A DNA stretch of 64,000 nt, from positions 1,152 to 65,151 of the forward strand of contig NZ_LMRG01000001.1 of the NCBI RefSeq assembly GCF_001425605.1, in the 5' to 3' direction. Source of the DNA: Rhizobium sp. Leaf453 (GTDB lineage Bacteria > Pseudomonadota > Alphaproteobacteria > Rhizobiales > Rhizobiaceae). Below, piece by piece: positions 39,970 through 49,269 of the stretch. The position numbers and the translations under genes were made by a program. The notes beneath the pieces are model-generated. The model worked only from the letters and a program-made list of their open reading frames with translations. It did not search any database and had not been told where the DNA came from. The number at the start of each line of letters is the position of its first letter. Within the stretch, counting starts at the first letter, position 1.

Positions 39970-40521
39970 AGAGCAGGGTCGAAACGGTTATTTCTGTCAA
40001 ATTTTGAGGACATTATGGAAGTCGATATTCTGTGCGAGGGGAAAGTCATAGGGCATGCGCACCTTGATCCAATTGACCCACCAATGGGCGTCGCCGGAGG
40101 ACGGTTCGTTGCTGCCCCAGAATATGCCCCGCGCATCCACGCATATGTCATCGATGGCGACGATAACAAGCTGGGGGAGAGCGCTAACCTTTCGGCACGG
40201 TCCGACGCATACGGTATGCTCACATGCGCGGGTGTCTGCATCGAAGACTTCAATCAAACTCTTCAAGAGATAAACGTCATCGTTCTTGGCATGGCATATC
40301 CCGAGTATGAGACCGCTTTCGCGGCTCACGCTCTTTACAAGGCCTATTGGCGCACGGATGAGTAGTCGGGTTCTCAACGATATCAGCGCGAGATAATCCT
40401 TCTCGCGTTGACGCGCTTGAGCATCGACCATGTTACCCGCCTATTAGTACCGACGCCTATCTCATTTCGTTGACTGAGACCATGCGGTGGCCGCACTCAA
40501 GGGCCGCTGGCGCGGGGCGTG
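39926..40521. repeat. Duplicated LysR 3' tail flanking a small gene
   Basis: Copy one ends the LysR gene at about 39926-39969; copy two lies at 40479-40521. Both translate to DHAVAALKGRWRGA and end in tga, but differ at synonymous third positions, so this is an old paralogue tail rather than a fresh repeat. Copy two is not part of any long reading frame: only the last 14 codons of a second LysR gene survive. The 116-residue gene at 40015 sits between the copies. Confidence 0.8.
40015..40365 (+). CDS. Hypothetical protein
   Basis: A 116-residue soluble protein (MEVDILCEGKVIGHAHLDPIDPPMG, then RFVAAPEYAPRIHAYVIDGDDN and an AGVCIEDFNQTLQEI segment). I recall similar short proteins in other rhizobia but no named domain. 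The base composition is lower in GC than the neighbours. It lies between two copies of a LysR C-terminal tail, so it may have arrived in a rearrangement. A tgagg box precedes the start. Confidence 0.6.
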   Translation: MEVDILCEGKVIGHAHLDPIDPPMGVAGGRFVAAPEYAPRIHAYVIDGDDNKLGESANLSARSDAYGMLTCAGVCIEDFNQTLQEINVIVLGMAYPEYETAFAAHALYKAYWRTDE

Positions 40522-40665
40522 AGGGGGATCGAACCTTTTGATTTCATCGGCTGCAGCGACAACCGCTATTGACCCGAAGCCGATGTTTATCGAACTGGCA
40601 ACATTAACTGGCCCAGCAGCGCAATTCGACTTTTTACCTGCTGGTGATGCCGCTATGATCGCTTC
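40366..40665. other. Gap with LysR tail remnant and cyclase promoter
   Basis: About 300 bases. The left part is AT-richer with no gene. From 40479 to 40521 lies the 3' tail of a lost LysR paralogue. The remaining 140 bases should contain the promoter of the nucleotidyl cyclase gene at 40666; no box is clear. Confidence 0.45.
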
Positions 40666-41943
40666 ATGGATACCCGTGATTGCAACGAGATCGCCGCGTG
40701 GTTGGCCGAGGCCGGCCTGCTGGGCATTCGAGACGAGGCCTCGCTGACGCGGGCATTCTGCGAACGATGCGTCGAGGCCGGAGTGCCGCTCGGCAAAGTC
40801 TTCGTGATGATCGACACGCTTCATCCGATGTATGAGGCGCGCGCATTTTTTTGGGACGAGGATCCCGAAAACCCTTTCCGCGAAGAACAACATGTCGTCG
40901 GTCGTGATCCGGACGTTGCGGCTCAGTGGTCGCGCAGCCCCTTCCTGCAAATGCTGCGTCGGCGCGAGACCTCGCTCCGCTGCCGGCTCGAGCATGGCGA
41001 AACCCACGGCTACCCGGCGATCCAGGAATTGTGTGACGCTGGTCAGACTGACTATCTGGCGTTCGTCTACCGCACGCGGCAGGCGGTGCGCGTCGAAGAT
41101 GTCAACGCATTCTATGCGCGTTTCACCACGGCTCAGCCGGGTGGATTCAGCGACGGTGATGTGGCCTGCCTGGCGCAACTGACGCCTCACCTTGGCCTTG
41201 CCATCCGGTCCGCGGCACAAACCCGGCTGACGAAGACGCTCGCAGAAGCCTATCTCGGTCGCGACGCCGGCCGGCGTGTGCTCAGCGGCGCTATTCGACA
41301 TGATTCCGTGAGGCGTATCCGGGCCGTGCTCTGGTATTCGGACATCACCGGCTACACCCATCTCTCCGAATCCGTGCAGGCCGATCAGTTGATCCCTCTG
41401 ATCAACGACTATGCAGAGGCGGTGATCGGGGCGGTCAGGTCGGCCGGCGGTGATGTCCTGAAGCTGATCGGAGACGGTGTTCTCGCGATGTTTACGAGTT
41501 CCCGGCCGGAATATGCGTGCCGGGCGGCCGTTGACGCGGAGCACGATCTACGGCTGCGGCTCGGCCAGCTTGCACGCCGTCGCAAAACAGAGGGCCTGCC
41601 TGTCGCCGACATCCATCTCGGTCTGCATTCTGGGGATGTATTCTACGGCAATATCGGCACACCCGACCGGCTCGATTTCACCGTGATTGGCCAGGCAGTC
41701 AATGAAGTCAGCCGCATCAGCGACATGTGCCAATCCACAGGGCGCGACATGCTCTGCTCCTCGGAGTTCGCCGGCCTCCTGTTGGGGGAGGAACGAGACA
41801 AGCTCGTTTCCGTCGGGCGATTTGCGCTGAAAGGCGTTGGAAAAGCCAAGGAATTGTTCACGCTCGACCCGAGCCTTGCAGCCGCGGGCACGACACCGAA
41901 AACGAAGACCTCTCGCCGGCGGGCATCTGTGGCGAGGCAATGA
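40666..41943 (+). CDS. Class III adenylate/guanylate cyclase
   Basis: A 425-residue soluble cyclase. The C-terminal catalytic domain carries both metal-binding Asp positions (VLWYSDITGYTHLSE and GDVLKLIGDGVLAMF), the transition-state Asn/Arg pair in GQAVNEVSRI, and the RLDFTVIG loop with an Asp suggesting ATP over GTP. The N-terminal 210 residues form an unassigned region without a recognised sensor domain. Rhizobial genomes carry many such cyclases of unknown trigger. The partner is not in the window. Confidence 0.9.
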   Translation: MDTRDCNEIAAWLAEAGLLGIRDEASLTRAFCERCVEAGVPLGKVFVMIDTLHPMYEARAFFWDEDPENPFREEQHVVGRDPDVAAQWSRSPFLQMLRRRETSLRCRLEHGETHGYPAIQELCDAGQTDYLAFVYRTRQAVRVEDVNAFYARFTTAQPGGFSDGDVACLAQLTPHLGLAIRSAAQTRLTKTLAEAYLGRDAGRRVLSGAIRHDSVRRIRAVLWYSDITGYTHLSESVQADQLIPLINDYAEAVIGAVRSAGGDVLKLIGDGVLAMFTSSRPEYACRAAVDAEHDLRLRLGQLARRRKTEGLPVADIHLGLHSGDVFYGNIGTPDRLDFTVIGQAVNEVSRISDMCQSTGRDMLCSSEFAGLLLGEERDKLVSVGRFALKGVGKAKELFTLDPSLAAAGTTPKTKTSRRRASVARQ

Positions 41944-42054
41944 CGGCACTCAGGCAAGGCATGCGCGTATTGTACCTCATTCTTTTCCCTTGAACCTGCC
42001 CCTCCCCGCCTCTATCTCCGAACTCCTCACTTCTCGCATCGCTGGAGACATTGC

Positions 42055-44148
42055 TTGTCCATCTTCAAGAACCTTCCCGCCGCTCCCGTTGCACGCAAGA
42101 AGCCGGTGACCGATACGCGCCACGGCATTACCCGCACCGATGATTATGCCTGGCTCAGGGCCGATAATTGGCAGGCGATGTTCAAGGATCCGTCGATCCT
42201 CGATCCGGAAATCCGCGCGCATCTGGAGGCAGAGAATGCCTATATGAAGGCGGCGATGGCAGACACGGAAGCGCTGCAGAAGACGCTGTTTGCCGAGATG
42301 AAGGGCCGCATCAAGGAGGATGACTCGTCCGTTCCGATGAAGGACGGGCCTTTTGCCTACGGCACCTTCTTCGTCACCGGCGGCGAGCAGCCGCGCTATT
42401 TCCGCGAACTGCGTGATGGCGGCGAACGGACCGTGATGCTGGATGGTGACAAGGAAGCGGAAGGCAAGGCCTATTTTCGCCTCGCCGGTATCGACCATAC
42501 CACCGACCACAGCCGCGGCATCTGGGGCTATGACGACAAGGGGTCGGAATATTACACGCTGCGCGTCCGCGACCTTTCAACCGGTAATGACCTCGACGAC
42601 GTGATCGAAAGCACCGGCGGCGGCGGTGCCTGGGCGCCGGACGGCAAGAGCTTCTTCTATACCGTGCTCGACGACAACCATCGCCCGTCGAAAATCTTCC
42701 ACCACATCATCGGTGAGCCACAGTCGGCCGACCGGCTGGTCTACGAGGAAGAGGATCCGGGCTTCTTCATGGGCGTCGGCGGCTCGATGCTGGACGACTT
42801 CATCTACATCGACATTCACGACCACGAGACCAGCGAATACTGGCTGCTGCCGACCTCCGATCTTCTGGGCAAGCCGCAACTGGTCTCGGCGCGCGAAACC
42901 GGACTGGAATATTCCCTCTCCGAGGGCGGCGACGTCTTCTACATCCTGACGAACGCCGACGGCGCCAAGGATTTCAAGATCATGCAGACGCCGGTTGGCA
43001 AACCGAGTCGAGAAAACTGGGTGGATGTGGTGCCGCACACCGCCGGCCGGCTGATCATTTCGCATGGCGCCTATGCCCGCCATCTGGTCTGGCTAGAGCG
43101 CGAAGCCGGCCTGCCGCAGATCAAGATCCGCGACCGCAAGACGGGCGAGGAACACGCGATCGCCTTTGCCGAGGAAGCCTTCTCGCTGGGACTTCAGGGC
43201 GCCGCCGAATACGATACGGACGTCATCCGCTTCTCCTATTCGTCGATGACGACGCCGAGCCAGCTTTACGACTACAACATGGTGACGCGGGAGCGCACGC
43301 TGCTGAAGACACAGGAAGTGCCGTCGGGCCACAATCCGGAAGACTATGTCACGCGCCGCGTCATGGCGCCGTCCTGGGACGGCGTGCCGGTCCCGGTCAC
43401 CCTGCTCTATCGCAAGGATACGCCGCTTGACGGCTCCGCCCCCTGCCTGCTCTACGGCTACGGCGCCTACGGCATTGCCATTCCAGCCTCGTTCAACACC
43501 AATTGCCTGTCGCTCGCCGATCGCGGCTTCGTCTATGCCATCGCCCACATCCGCGGCGGCAAGGACAAGGGGTTTCAGTGGTACGAAGACGGCAAGATGG
43601 AGAAGAAGACCAATACGTTCAAGGACTTCATCGCGGCGGCCGACTATCTGAATCAGGAGAAGTTCACGTCCTACGCGAACATCGTCGCCGAGGGCGGATC
43701 GGCCGGCGGCATGCTGATGGGCGCGATCGCCAACATGGCGCCGGAGAAATTCAAGGGCGTCATCGCCGCCGTTCCCTTCGTCGATGTTCTCAACACCATG
43801 CTCGACGACACGCTGCCGCTGACACCGCCGGAATGGCCGGAATGGGGCAACCCGATCGAGGACAAGACCGCCTACGAGCGCATGGCCGCCTACTCGCCCT
43901 ACGACAACGTTTCGGAAAAGCCCTACCCTGCGATCCTCGCGCTCGGCGGCCTCACCGATCCGCGCGTCACCTATTGGGAGCCGGCCAAATGGGTCGCGCG
44001 CCTGCGCGAAAAGACCACCGGAGCCGAACCGATCCTGATGAAAACCAACATGGACGCCGGCCACGGCGGCGCCTCCGGCCGCTTCCAGCGACTGGAAGAG
44101 ATCGCGTTCGAATATGCGTTTGCGATCAAGGTGGCGGGGAAGATGTAG
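42055..44148 (+). CDS. ptrB: Oligopeptidase B (S9 family serine peptidase)
   Basis: A 697-residue prolyl-oligopeptidase-family enzyme that cleaves after Arg/Lys in short peptides. An N-terminal beta-propeller (TDDYAWLR, GRIKEDD) covers about residues 1-400, and the alpha/beta-hydrolase domain follows. The catalytic triad is visible: Ser in EGGSAGG, Asp in GLTDPRVTYWEP and His in MDAGHGGASGR. The start is a TTG at 42055 with a ggaga box; the length is normal for oligopeptidase B. It acts in the cytoplasm or periplasm; no signal peptide. Confidence 0.93.
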   Translation: MSIFKNLPAAPVARKKPVTDTRHGITRTDDYAWLRADNWQAMFKDPSILDPEIRAHLEAENAYMKAAMADTEALQKTLFAEMKGRIKEDDSSVPMKDGPFAYGTFFVTGGEQPRYFRELRDGGERTVMLDGDKEAEGKAYFRLAGIDHTTDHSRGIWGYDDKGSEYYTLRVRDLSTGNDLDDVIESTGGGGAWAPDGKSFFYTVLDDNHRPSKIFHHIIGEPQSADRLVYEEEDPGFFMGVGGSMLDDFIYIDIHDHETSEYWLLPTSDLLGKPQLVSARETGLEYSLSEGGDVFYILTNADGAKDFKIMQTPVGKPSRENWVDVVPHTAGRLIISHGAYARHLVWLEREAGLPQIKIRDRKTGEEHAIAFAEEAFSLGLQGAAEYDTDVIRFSYSSMTTPSQLYDYNMVTRERTLLKTQEVPSGHNPEDYVTRRVMAPSWDGVPVPVTLLYRKDTPLDGSAPCLLYGYGAYGIAIPASFNTNCLSLADRGFVYAIAHIRGGKDKGFQWYEDGKMEKKTNTFKDFIAAADYLNQEKFTSYANIVAEGGSAGGMLMGAIANMAPEKFKGVIAAVPFVDVLNTMLDDTLPLTPPEWPEWGNPIEDKTAYERMAAYSPYDNVSEKPYPAILALGGLTDPRVTYWEPAKWVARLREKTTGAEPILMKTNMDAGHGGASGRFQRLEEIAFEYAFAIKVAGKM

Positions 44149-44173
44149 GGATCACAAACGTCACATTGCCAGA

Positions 44174-44437
44174 CTATGTTTCACCCGCTGACAGGCGGGT
44201 GAAAATGAAATCGAGCAGGTGTCCACCCTCCTCATCCATCGATATCAGGCACGGATCCCATTCATAGTAAAACAACAACCGGGTGCCGGCGATGACAACG
44301 TCGTCATGAATGACATGTTCCTGTATGTCTATCTCTTTGAAATGACTGTGAAGGAACTCCCTTAGAGCGGGCAATTCCGTTTCGTCGAACTCCAGAGAAT
44401 GCGTGCGACCGTCGTGTTTCGATATGCTGAAAGTCAT
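44174..44437 (-). CDS. Small hypothetical protein
   Basis: An 87-residue soluble acidic protein (MTFSISKHDGRTHSLEFDETELPAL, then HVIHDDVVIAGTRLLFYYEWDPCLISMDEEGG). No family is recognised. The ATG at 44437 was chosen; a longer frame to 44614 overlaps the next gene's start region. The composition is more AT-rich than neighbours. It is convergent with ptrB and divergent from the gene at 44573. Confidence 0.5.
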   Translation of the reverse strand: MTFSISKHDGRTHSLEFDETELPALREFLHSHFKEIDIQEHVIHDDVVIAGTRLLFYYEWDPCLISMDEEGGHLLDFIFTRLSAGET

Positions 44438-44572
44438 GCCACATTTCCCTAGCCAGGTCCAACAACCGCCGTCGGAACTCGCCACTGAAACTCCACCAGA
44501 TCGACTGAACCTGCAAGCCCCGCACATGCCCCGCCGCCTACCTCTCCCTGCAACCTTCAAGGGAGAATCTGC

Positions 44573-45052
44573 ATGAAAATCGGCGACAGCATCAGCAGCT
44601 ATTATCGTTCGCAAAACAACGGCCAGCCATCCGGCAGCGCAGCCTCCAGCCTGCTCTTGCCCGCAGATGGCGGCAACCAGCGCACGCAGGCGCCGACGGT
44701 TTCGATCGGTGGCTCGGCGTCGTCCTCGTCGCTGTCTTCCGCGCTCTGGTTGTCGATGGCCGACAAGATGGAAGCCGATGGGGGCTTGGCAGGCGATACC
44801 GTGTCATTGACCGGGCCGTCGACGAAAACCAGCGTCGCCGACGAATTCATGGAATGGTCGACAATGTCCGTTGCCGAAAAGATCCGCGCGCAGATTCTTG
44901 GCGAAAAAGGTTTGACCGAAGAAGACCTCGCCGCGATGGATGCCGACGCCCGCGCCGCCATCGAGGCCGAGATCAAGGAAGCGATCAAGCAGCAACTTGT
45001 CGGCATTGAGGGCGAGGGCGATTTGCCGGCGACGGATGGCGCCAGCCTCTAG
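44573..45052 (+). CDS. Rhizobial hypothetical protein
   Basis: A 159-residue protein. The first 95 residues are Ser/Ala-rich and probably disordered. The C-terminal part (EFMEWSTMSVAEKIRAQILGEKGLTEEDLAAMDADARAAIE) is a helical, charged segment that recurs in rhizobial hypothetical proteins. No activity is known. A strong aagggaga ribosome-binding site precedes the start. It may be a small secreted or cytoplasmic factor; no signal peptide. Confidence 0.65.
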   Translation: MKIGDSISSYYRSQNNGQPSGSAASSLLLPADGGNQRTQAPTVSIGGSASSSSLSSALWLSMADKMEADGGLAGDTVSLTGPSTKTSVADEFMEWSTMSVAEKIRAQILGEKGLTEEDLAAMDADARAAIEAEIKEAIKQQLVGIEGEGDLPATDGASL

Positions 45053-45127
45053 ACCATTTTACGGAATGGCCGACGCAGGTTAATCTCCCCTGTCCGAGTG
45101 ATTTGCGGACAGATGCGGAGGAGACGC

Positions 45128-45649
45128 ATGAGCGTTCATATTGCCCTCCTGCGGGCCGTTAATGTCGGCGGCACCGGCAGGCTTCTGATGAGCGAACTGA
45201 GAGCCCTGTGCGAGGACGCGGGCTTTACCGATGTGAAAACCTATATCCAGAGCGGCAATGTCCTGTTCCGCTCGCCCCTGCCGGCGGATGACGCCGCCAG
45301 GAGGCTGGACGAGTCGCTCGCCCGGATCATGGGTAAGGCCCCGGGCGTGGTGGTGCGCAGCCGCAAGCAGCTCGAAACCATCGCCGACCACAATCCCTTT
45401 CCCGACGCCAAGCCCAATTACCTGATGGTCAATTTCCTGCCTGAGGCCGCACCCGCCAATGCGCTTGTTGATCTCGTCGCGCCGGATGGCGAGGAGGCGA
45501 AGGTCGCCGGCGAGGAAATCTACGTGCACTATCCGAACGGCTCCGGCCGCTCCCGCATGACCCTCAAAATCCTGCGGCGCGCGACCTCGCGCAATCTCAA
45601 CACCGTGCGCAAGCTGGCGGAGATGGCGGCGGAGATCGAGGCACATTGA
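45128..45649 (+). CDS. DUF1697 family protein
   Basis: A 173-residue protein of the DUF1697 family. The signature MSVHIALLRAVNVGGTG, LCEDAGFTDVKTYIQSGNVLF and the C-terminal LKILRRATSRNLNTVRKLAEM are present. The function is unknown. The ATG at 45128 has a strong ggaggag ribosome-binding site, favouring it over the ATG 30 bases upstream. Confidence 0.88.
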   Translation: MSVHIALLRAVNVGGTGRLLMSELRALCEDAGFTDVKTYIQSGNVLFRSPLPADDAARRLDESLARIMGKAPGVVVRSRKQLETIADHNPFPDAKPNYLMVNFLPEAAPANALVDLVAPDGEEAKVAGEEIYVHYPNGSGRSRMTLKILRRATSRNLNTVRKLAEMAAEIEAH

Positions 45650-45754
45650 CGGCACCAGCCCGGATTTGACGCGCGCTCTTTCGTTCATGGCGATGACGCC
45701 CTATCTATTGTTCAATCGCCGGACAACCGGCGTTGGCAAGACAGGATCGGGGTC

Positions 45755-47263
45755 ATGACGGAAGCCATCAAGCGTGTCCAACCGGCGCACAGTGCGCCTA
45801 TCCCGTTCGACAACAGCTATACCCGGCTGCCGGCGCATTTCCATGCCAGCGCCATGCCAACACCAGTCGCCGAACCCTGGCTGATCAAGTTCAATCGGCC
45901 GCTGGCGGAAGAGCTGGGGATCGACGCCGATGCGCTGGAGCGTGATGGTGCGGCCATCTTTTCAGGCAACCAGGTTCCCGAAGGCGCCGAGCCGCTGGGC
46001 ATGGCCTATGCCGGCCACCAGTTCGGCCAGTTCGTGCCGCTGCTCGGCGACGGGCGGGCGATCCTGCTTGGCGAAGTGATCGACCGGAATGGAAAGCGGC
46101 GAGACATCCAGCTGAAAGGTGCTGGCAAGACACCCTATTCCCGGCGCGGCGACGGGCGCGCGGCACTGGGTCCTGTGCTGCGCGAATACATCGCCAGCGA
46201 GGCGATGCACGCGCTCGGCATTCCGGCCACCCGGGCGCTGGCCGCCGTCGTCACCGGCGAGCCGGTCTACCGTGAACATGTCCTGCCCGGGGGCGTCATC
46301 ACCCGGGTGGCGGCGAGCCATATCCGCGTCGGCACCTTCCAGTTTCTTGCCGCGCGCGGCGACACCGAGGGGCTGAAGACGCTGGCGGATTATGTGATCG
46401 ACCGCCACTATCCCGACCTCAAGGGCAGCGACCGGCCGTATCTCGACCTGCTCAAGGCTGTCGTCGAGCGGCAGGCGGCCCTGATCGCCCGCTGGCTGCA
46501 GGTCGGCTTCATCCATGGCGTGATGAACACCGACAATTGCTCCATCTCGGGCGAGACCATCGACTTCGGCCCCTGCGCCTTCCTCGATGCCTATGATCCG
46601 ATGAAGGTGTTTTCATCGATAGATCGCAGCGGTCGTTATGCCTACGCCAGCCAGCCGGCGATCGGCCAGTGGAACATGGCGCGGCTGGCTGAAGCCCTGC
46701 TGCCGCTCATCGACCCCGAACCGTCCGAAGCCGTCAATCTCGCCAATGATGCGATCGCCGGTTATGGGCCGATTTTCCAGGCCCATTGGCTTACCGGCAT
46801 GAAGGCGAAGATCGGCCTGTTCGCGGAAGAAGACGGCGACCTCGATCTCGTCCAGGGGCTGCTGACGGCGATGCACCAGGGAGGCGCCGACTTCACCCTG
46901 ACCTTCCGGGCACTCTGCGATGCCGCCGAAAACACCGGCCGGGACGAGCCGCTGAAAGCGCTCTTCGCCACGCCGCACCAGATCGAAGCCTGGCTGCTGG
47001 CCTGGCGCGAGAGGACCGGCCGCGAGCCCCTCTCCGACACGCAGACCGCCGCCGCCATGCGCGCCGTCAATCCCGCCTACATCCCCCGCAACCACCGCAT
47101 CGAACAGGCCATCCGCGCGGCGCAAGACGATGGCGATTTCTCGTTGTTCGAGGCGCTGCTGGCGGTGCTGGCCAAGCCTTACGAGGACCAGCCCGGTTTT
47201 GCCGCCTATGCATCCGCGCCACTGCCGCAGGAAGAAGTGCTGAGGACATTCTGCGGGACGTAA
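45755..47263 (+). CDS. selO: SelO/YdiU protein adenylyltransferase (pseudokinase fold)
   Basis: A 502-residue SelO/YdiU protein. Such proteins transfer AMP (and UMP in some) to Ser/Thr/Tyr of target proteins despite a kinase-like fold. Conserved stretches are GMAYAGHQFGQFVPLLGDGRA, IQLKGAGKTPYSRRGDGRAALG and VGFIHGVMNTDNCSISGETIDFGPCAFLD, where the catalytic Asp/Asn positions lie. The C-terminal TFCGT keeps the conserved Cys (Sec in animals). It acts in redox stress in E. coli. Confidence 0.93.
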   Translation: MTEAIKRVQPAHSAPIPFDNSYTRLPAHFHASAMPTPVAEPWLIKFNRPLAEELGIDADALERDGAAIFSGNQVPEGAEPLGMAYAGHQFGQFVPLLGDGRAILLGEVIDRNGKRRDIQLKGAGKTPYSRRGDGRAALGPVLREYIASEAMHALGIPATRALAAVVTGEPVYREHVLPGGVITRVAASHIRVGTFQFLAARGDTEGLKTLADYVIDRHYPDLKGSDRPYLDLLKAVVERQAALIARWLQVGFIHGVMNTDNCSISGETIDFGPCAFLDAYDPMKVFSSIDRSGRYAYASQPAIGQWNMARLAEALLPLIDPEPSEAVNLANDAIAGYGPIFQAHWLTGMKAKIGLFAEEDGDLDLVQGLLTAMHQGGADFTLTFRALCDAAENTGRDEPLKALFATPHQIEAWLLAWRERTGREPLSDTQTAAAMRAVNPAYIPRNHRIEQAIRAAQDDGDFSLFEALLAVLAKPYEDQPGFAAYASAPLPQEEVLRTFCGT

Positions 47264-47312
47264 CAATCATCACGGAGCAACACGAGAAAAATAAAAGCAA
47301 TCTCTAAATAAT

Positions 47313-47345
47313 GATTGTTTTCCATGAAATATTTTTCGAACAATC
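47313..47345. promoter_or_regulatory. AT-rich dyad upstream of RTX gene
   Basis: GATTGTT (47313-47319) and AACAATC (47339-47345) form a 7-bp dyad with a 19-base spacer in a strongly AT-rich leader (47270-47400). It could be a regulator site or an mRNA hairpin; unassigned. Confidence 0.4.
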
Positions 47346-47412
47346 GTTTTGTATTATCTGTCTATCTCGAATAACATTTCGATTGAGATCGTTCATTTGA
47401 CGGGAGGAAAAT

Positions 47413-49131
47413 GTGGCACAGAATTTTGTACTGACCAGCGGTATCGATGTCTTCACCGGAACGGATGACGCGGATACGTTCTCCGGCGTCGGTGGCGGTT
47501 TGGACCTGCTCAAGGGCGGCGGCGGCAATGACCTTTTCACCATTGACGAGTTGCAGATGGGCGTGCTCGATGGCGGCAGCGATACGGACACCGTGTTCCT
47601 GACCGGCGACGAAAACAGGATCAGCACCGACCTGACCTTCAGGAATGTCGAGATCCTCGATCTGCAAGCCCCCAAGCTTTACGCCACCGTTTCCCAACTC
47701 GACGCCATCTCTACACTCCAGATCAACGCGGCCGGGCTTGAACGCTTCGATATCCTTCTGGAAGGGACCATGTATCATCCGAACTGGTACCTCGACCTTT
47801 CCACGCGCTACACGTCTTCCACGCAATTGAGGGTCTTTGCCGATGATGCTGTGAACGTGATGGGAAGCCTTCGTGGTGACCTTTTTTATGGCTCGGCGTT
47901 CGATGATGGGCTGCGGGGGCTAGGCGGTAACGACCGCCTGATCGGCAACAGCGGTAATGACAAATTGAACGGAGGCCTCGGCGACGACTACCTCAACGGT
48001 GGAAGCGGAACCGACACCGTCTGGTTTGAGTACGCCACGAGCGGGGTCACGGTCGATCTCGAAGCTGGTTTCTCGAGCGGAGAAGGTAACGACACGCTCG
48101 TCTCGATCGAAAACATAAGAGGCACAAGCCGCAATCGCAGCGATACGCTTCTCGGCTCCAGCGGCGCCAATTCCATCTACGGTGATACAGGCAACGACAC
48201 GCTCGACGGCAGGGGCGGCAACGACATACTCGACGGCGGCCCGGGTGCGGACAACATGACTGGTGGCGACGGCGATGACATTTTCTACGTCAGCCACGTC
48301 GATGACAGCGTCAGCGAACTCACGGGCGGCGGATTCGACATCGTCATTGCCCGCGCAATCAATTTTACATTCACCGATTACGTCCTGAACCCCTTGGCGG
48401 AAATCGAATCCCTGAGAACGTCGTCGTCCACGGGCACAGTCCAGATCAACCTCACAGGCAATGCGTTCAGCCAATCCATTACCGGCAATGCCGCGGACAA
48501 TACGTTGAGCGATGGCGGGCCCGGCGGTGCCGATACGCTGCGAGGGCTTCTGGGCAATGATATCTACCGGGTCTACAACAGCGGCGACGTGATCGTTGAA
48601 GTCGCCGGACAGGGGAGAGACCGCGTCGCTTCAGCCGTGGATTACTTGCTCGCAACCGGTGTCTCCGTCGAAATCCTGACCACCAATGGCGGCAGTGGCA
48701 AGTCCGGAATCGACCTGACGGGCAACGAACTCGTCCAGTCGATCACCGGCAATGCCGGCGCCAATATCCTGAACGGCAAGGGTGGCTCCGATACCCTGAC
48801 CGGCCTTGGCGGCGCGGATGCATTTGTCTTCTCCACCGCGCTTGGCAGCGGCAATGTCGACACCATCACCGACTTCAGCGTGGCCGACGACACGATCCGG
48901 CTCGATAACGCGATCTTCACCGCCCTTTCCAGCACCGGCACACTTGCCTCCGGCTATTTTCGCTCCAACAGGACTGGCCTCGCGGAGGACAGCAATGACC
49001 ATGTCATCTATGAGCAAGACACCGGGAAACTCTATTACGACGCGGATGGCACGGGTGCGACGGCAGGCATCCTGTTTGCCAGGACCACGGCCGGGCTGTC
49101 GCTGACCAGCGCGGATTTCCTTGTCATCTAG
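47413..49131 (+). CDS. RTX-type calcium-binding repeat protein
   Basis: A 572-residue protein. At least four clusters of the nonapeptide GGxGxDxLx repeat are seen, including GLGGNDRLIGNSGNDKLNGG, DTGNDTLDGRGGNDILDGG and GKGGSDTLTGLGGADAF. The C-terminal part (DTITDFSVADDTIRLD, then KLYYDADGTGATAGILFA) matches the M10-type serralysin C-terminal or RTX secretion region. It is probably secreted by a type I system through an uncleaved C-terminal signal, and folds on Ca2+. No catalytic domain and no hlyBD/tolC genes are seen nearby. The start is a GTG at 47413 with a gggagg box. Confidence 0.85.
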   Translation: MAQNFVLTSGIDVFTGTDDADTFSGVGGGLDLLKGGGGNDLFTIDELQMGVLDGGSDTDTVFLTGDENRISTDLTFRNVEILDLQAPKLYATVSQLDAISTLQINAAGLERFDILLEGTMYHPNWYLDLSTRYTSSTQLRVFADDAVNVMGSLRGDLFYGSAFDDGLRGLGGNDRLIGNSGNDKLNGGLGDDYLNGGSGTDTVWFEYATSGVTVDLEAGFSSGEGNDTLVSIENIRGTSRNRSDTLLGSSGANSIYGDTGNDTLDGRGGNDILDGGPGADNMTGGDGDDIFYVSHVDDSVSELTGGGFDIVIARAINFTFTDYVLNPLAEIESLRTSSSTGTVQINLTGNAFSQSITGNAADNTLSDGGPGGADTLRGLLGNDIYRVYNSGDVIVEVAGQGRDRVASAVDYLLATGVSVEILTTNGGSGKSGIDLTGNELVQSITGNAGANILNGKGGSDTLTGLGGADAFVFSTALGSGNVDTITDFSVADDTIRLDNAIFTALSSTGTLASGYFRSNRTGLAEDSNDHVIYEQDTGKLYYDADGTGATAGILFARTTAGLSLTSADFLVI

Positions 49132-49269
49132 GCTCACGCATGCTGCGTTGCTTCGATATCGGTGCGATGGGGCGATGCGGATTGTTGGCCAGAAGATGCG
49201 GCCGCTATTCTCGATCTTTCAGGGCAAGCTGACAAACGATTCTTTCGGTCGTTCAACCTGAAAAAACTG

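Noticed and set aside
40479-40521. Treating the LysR tail fragment as a new small gene
   Set aside because: Only the final 14 codons plus a stop are present, with no start or ribosome-binding site.
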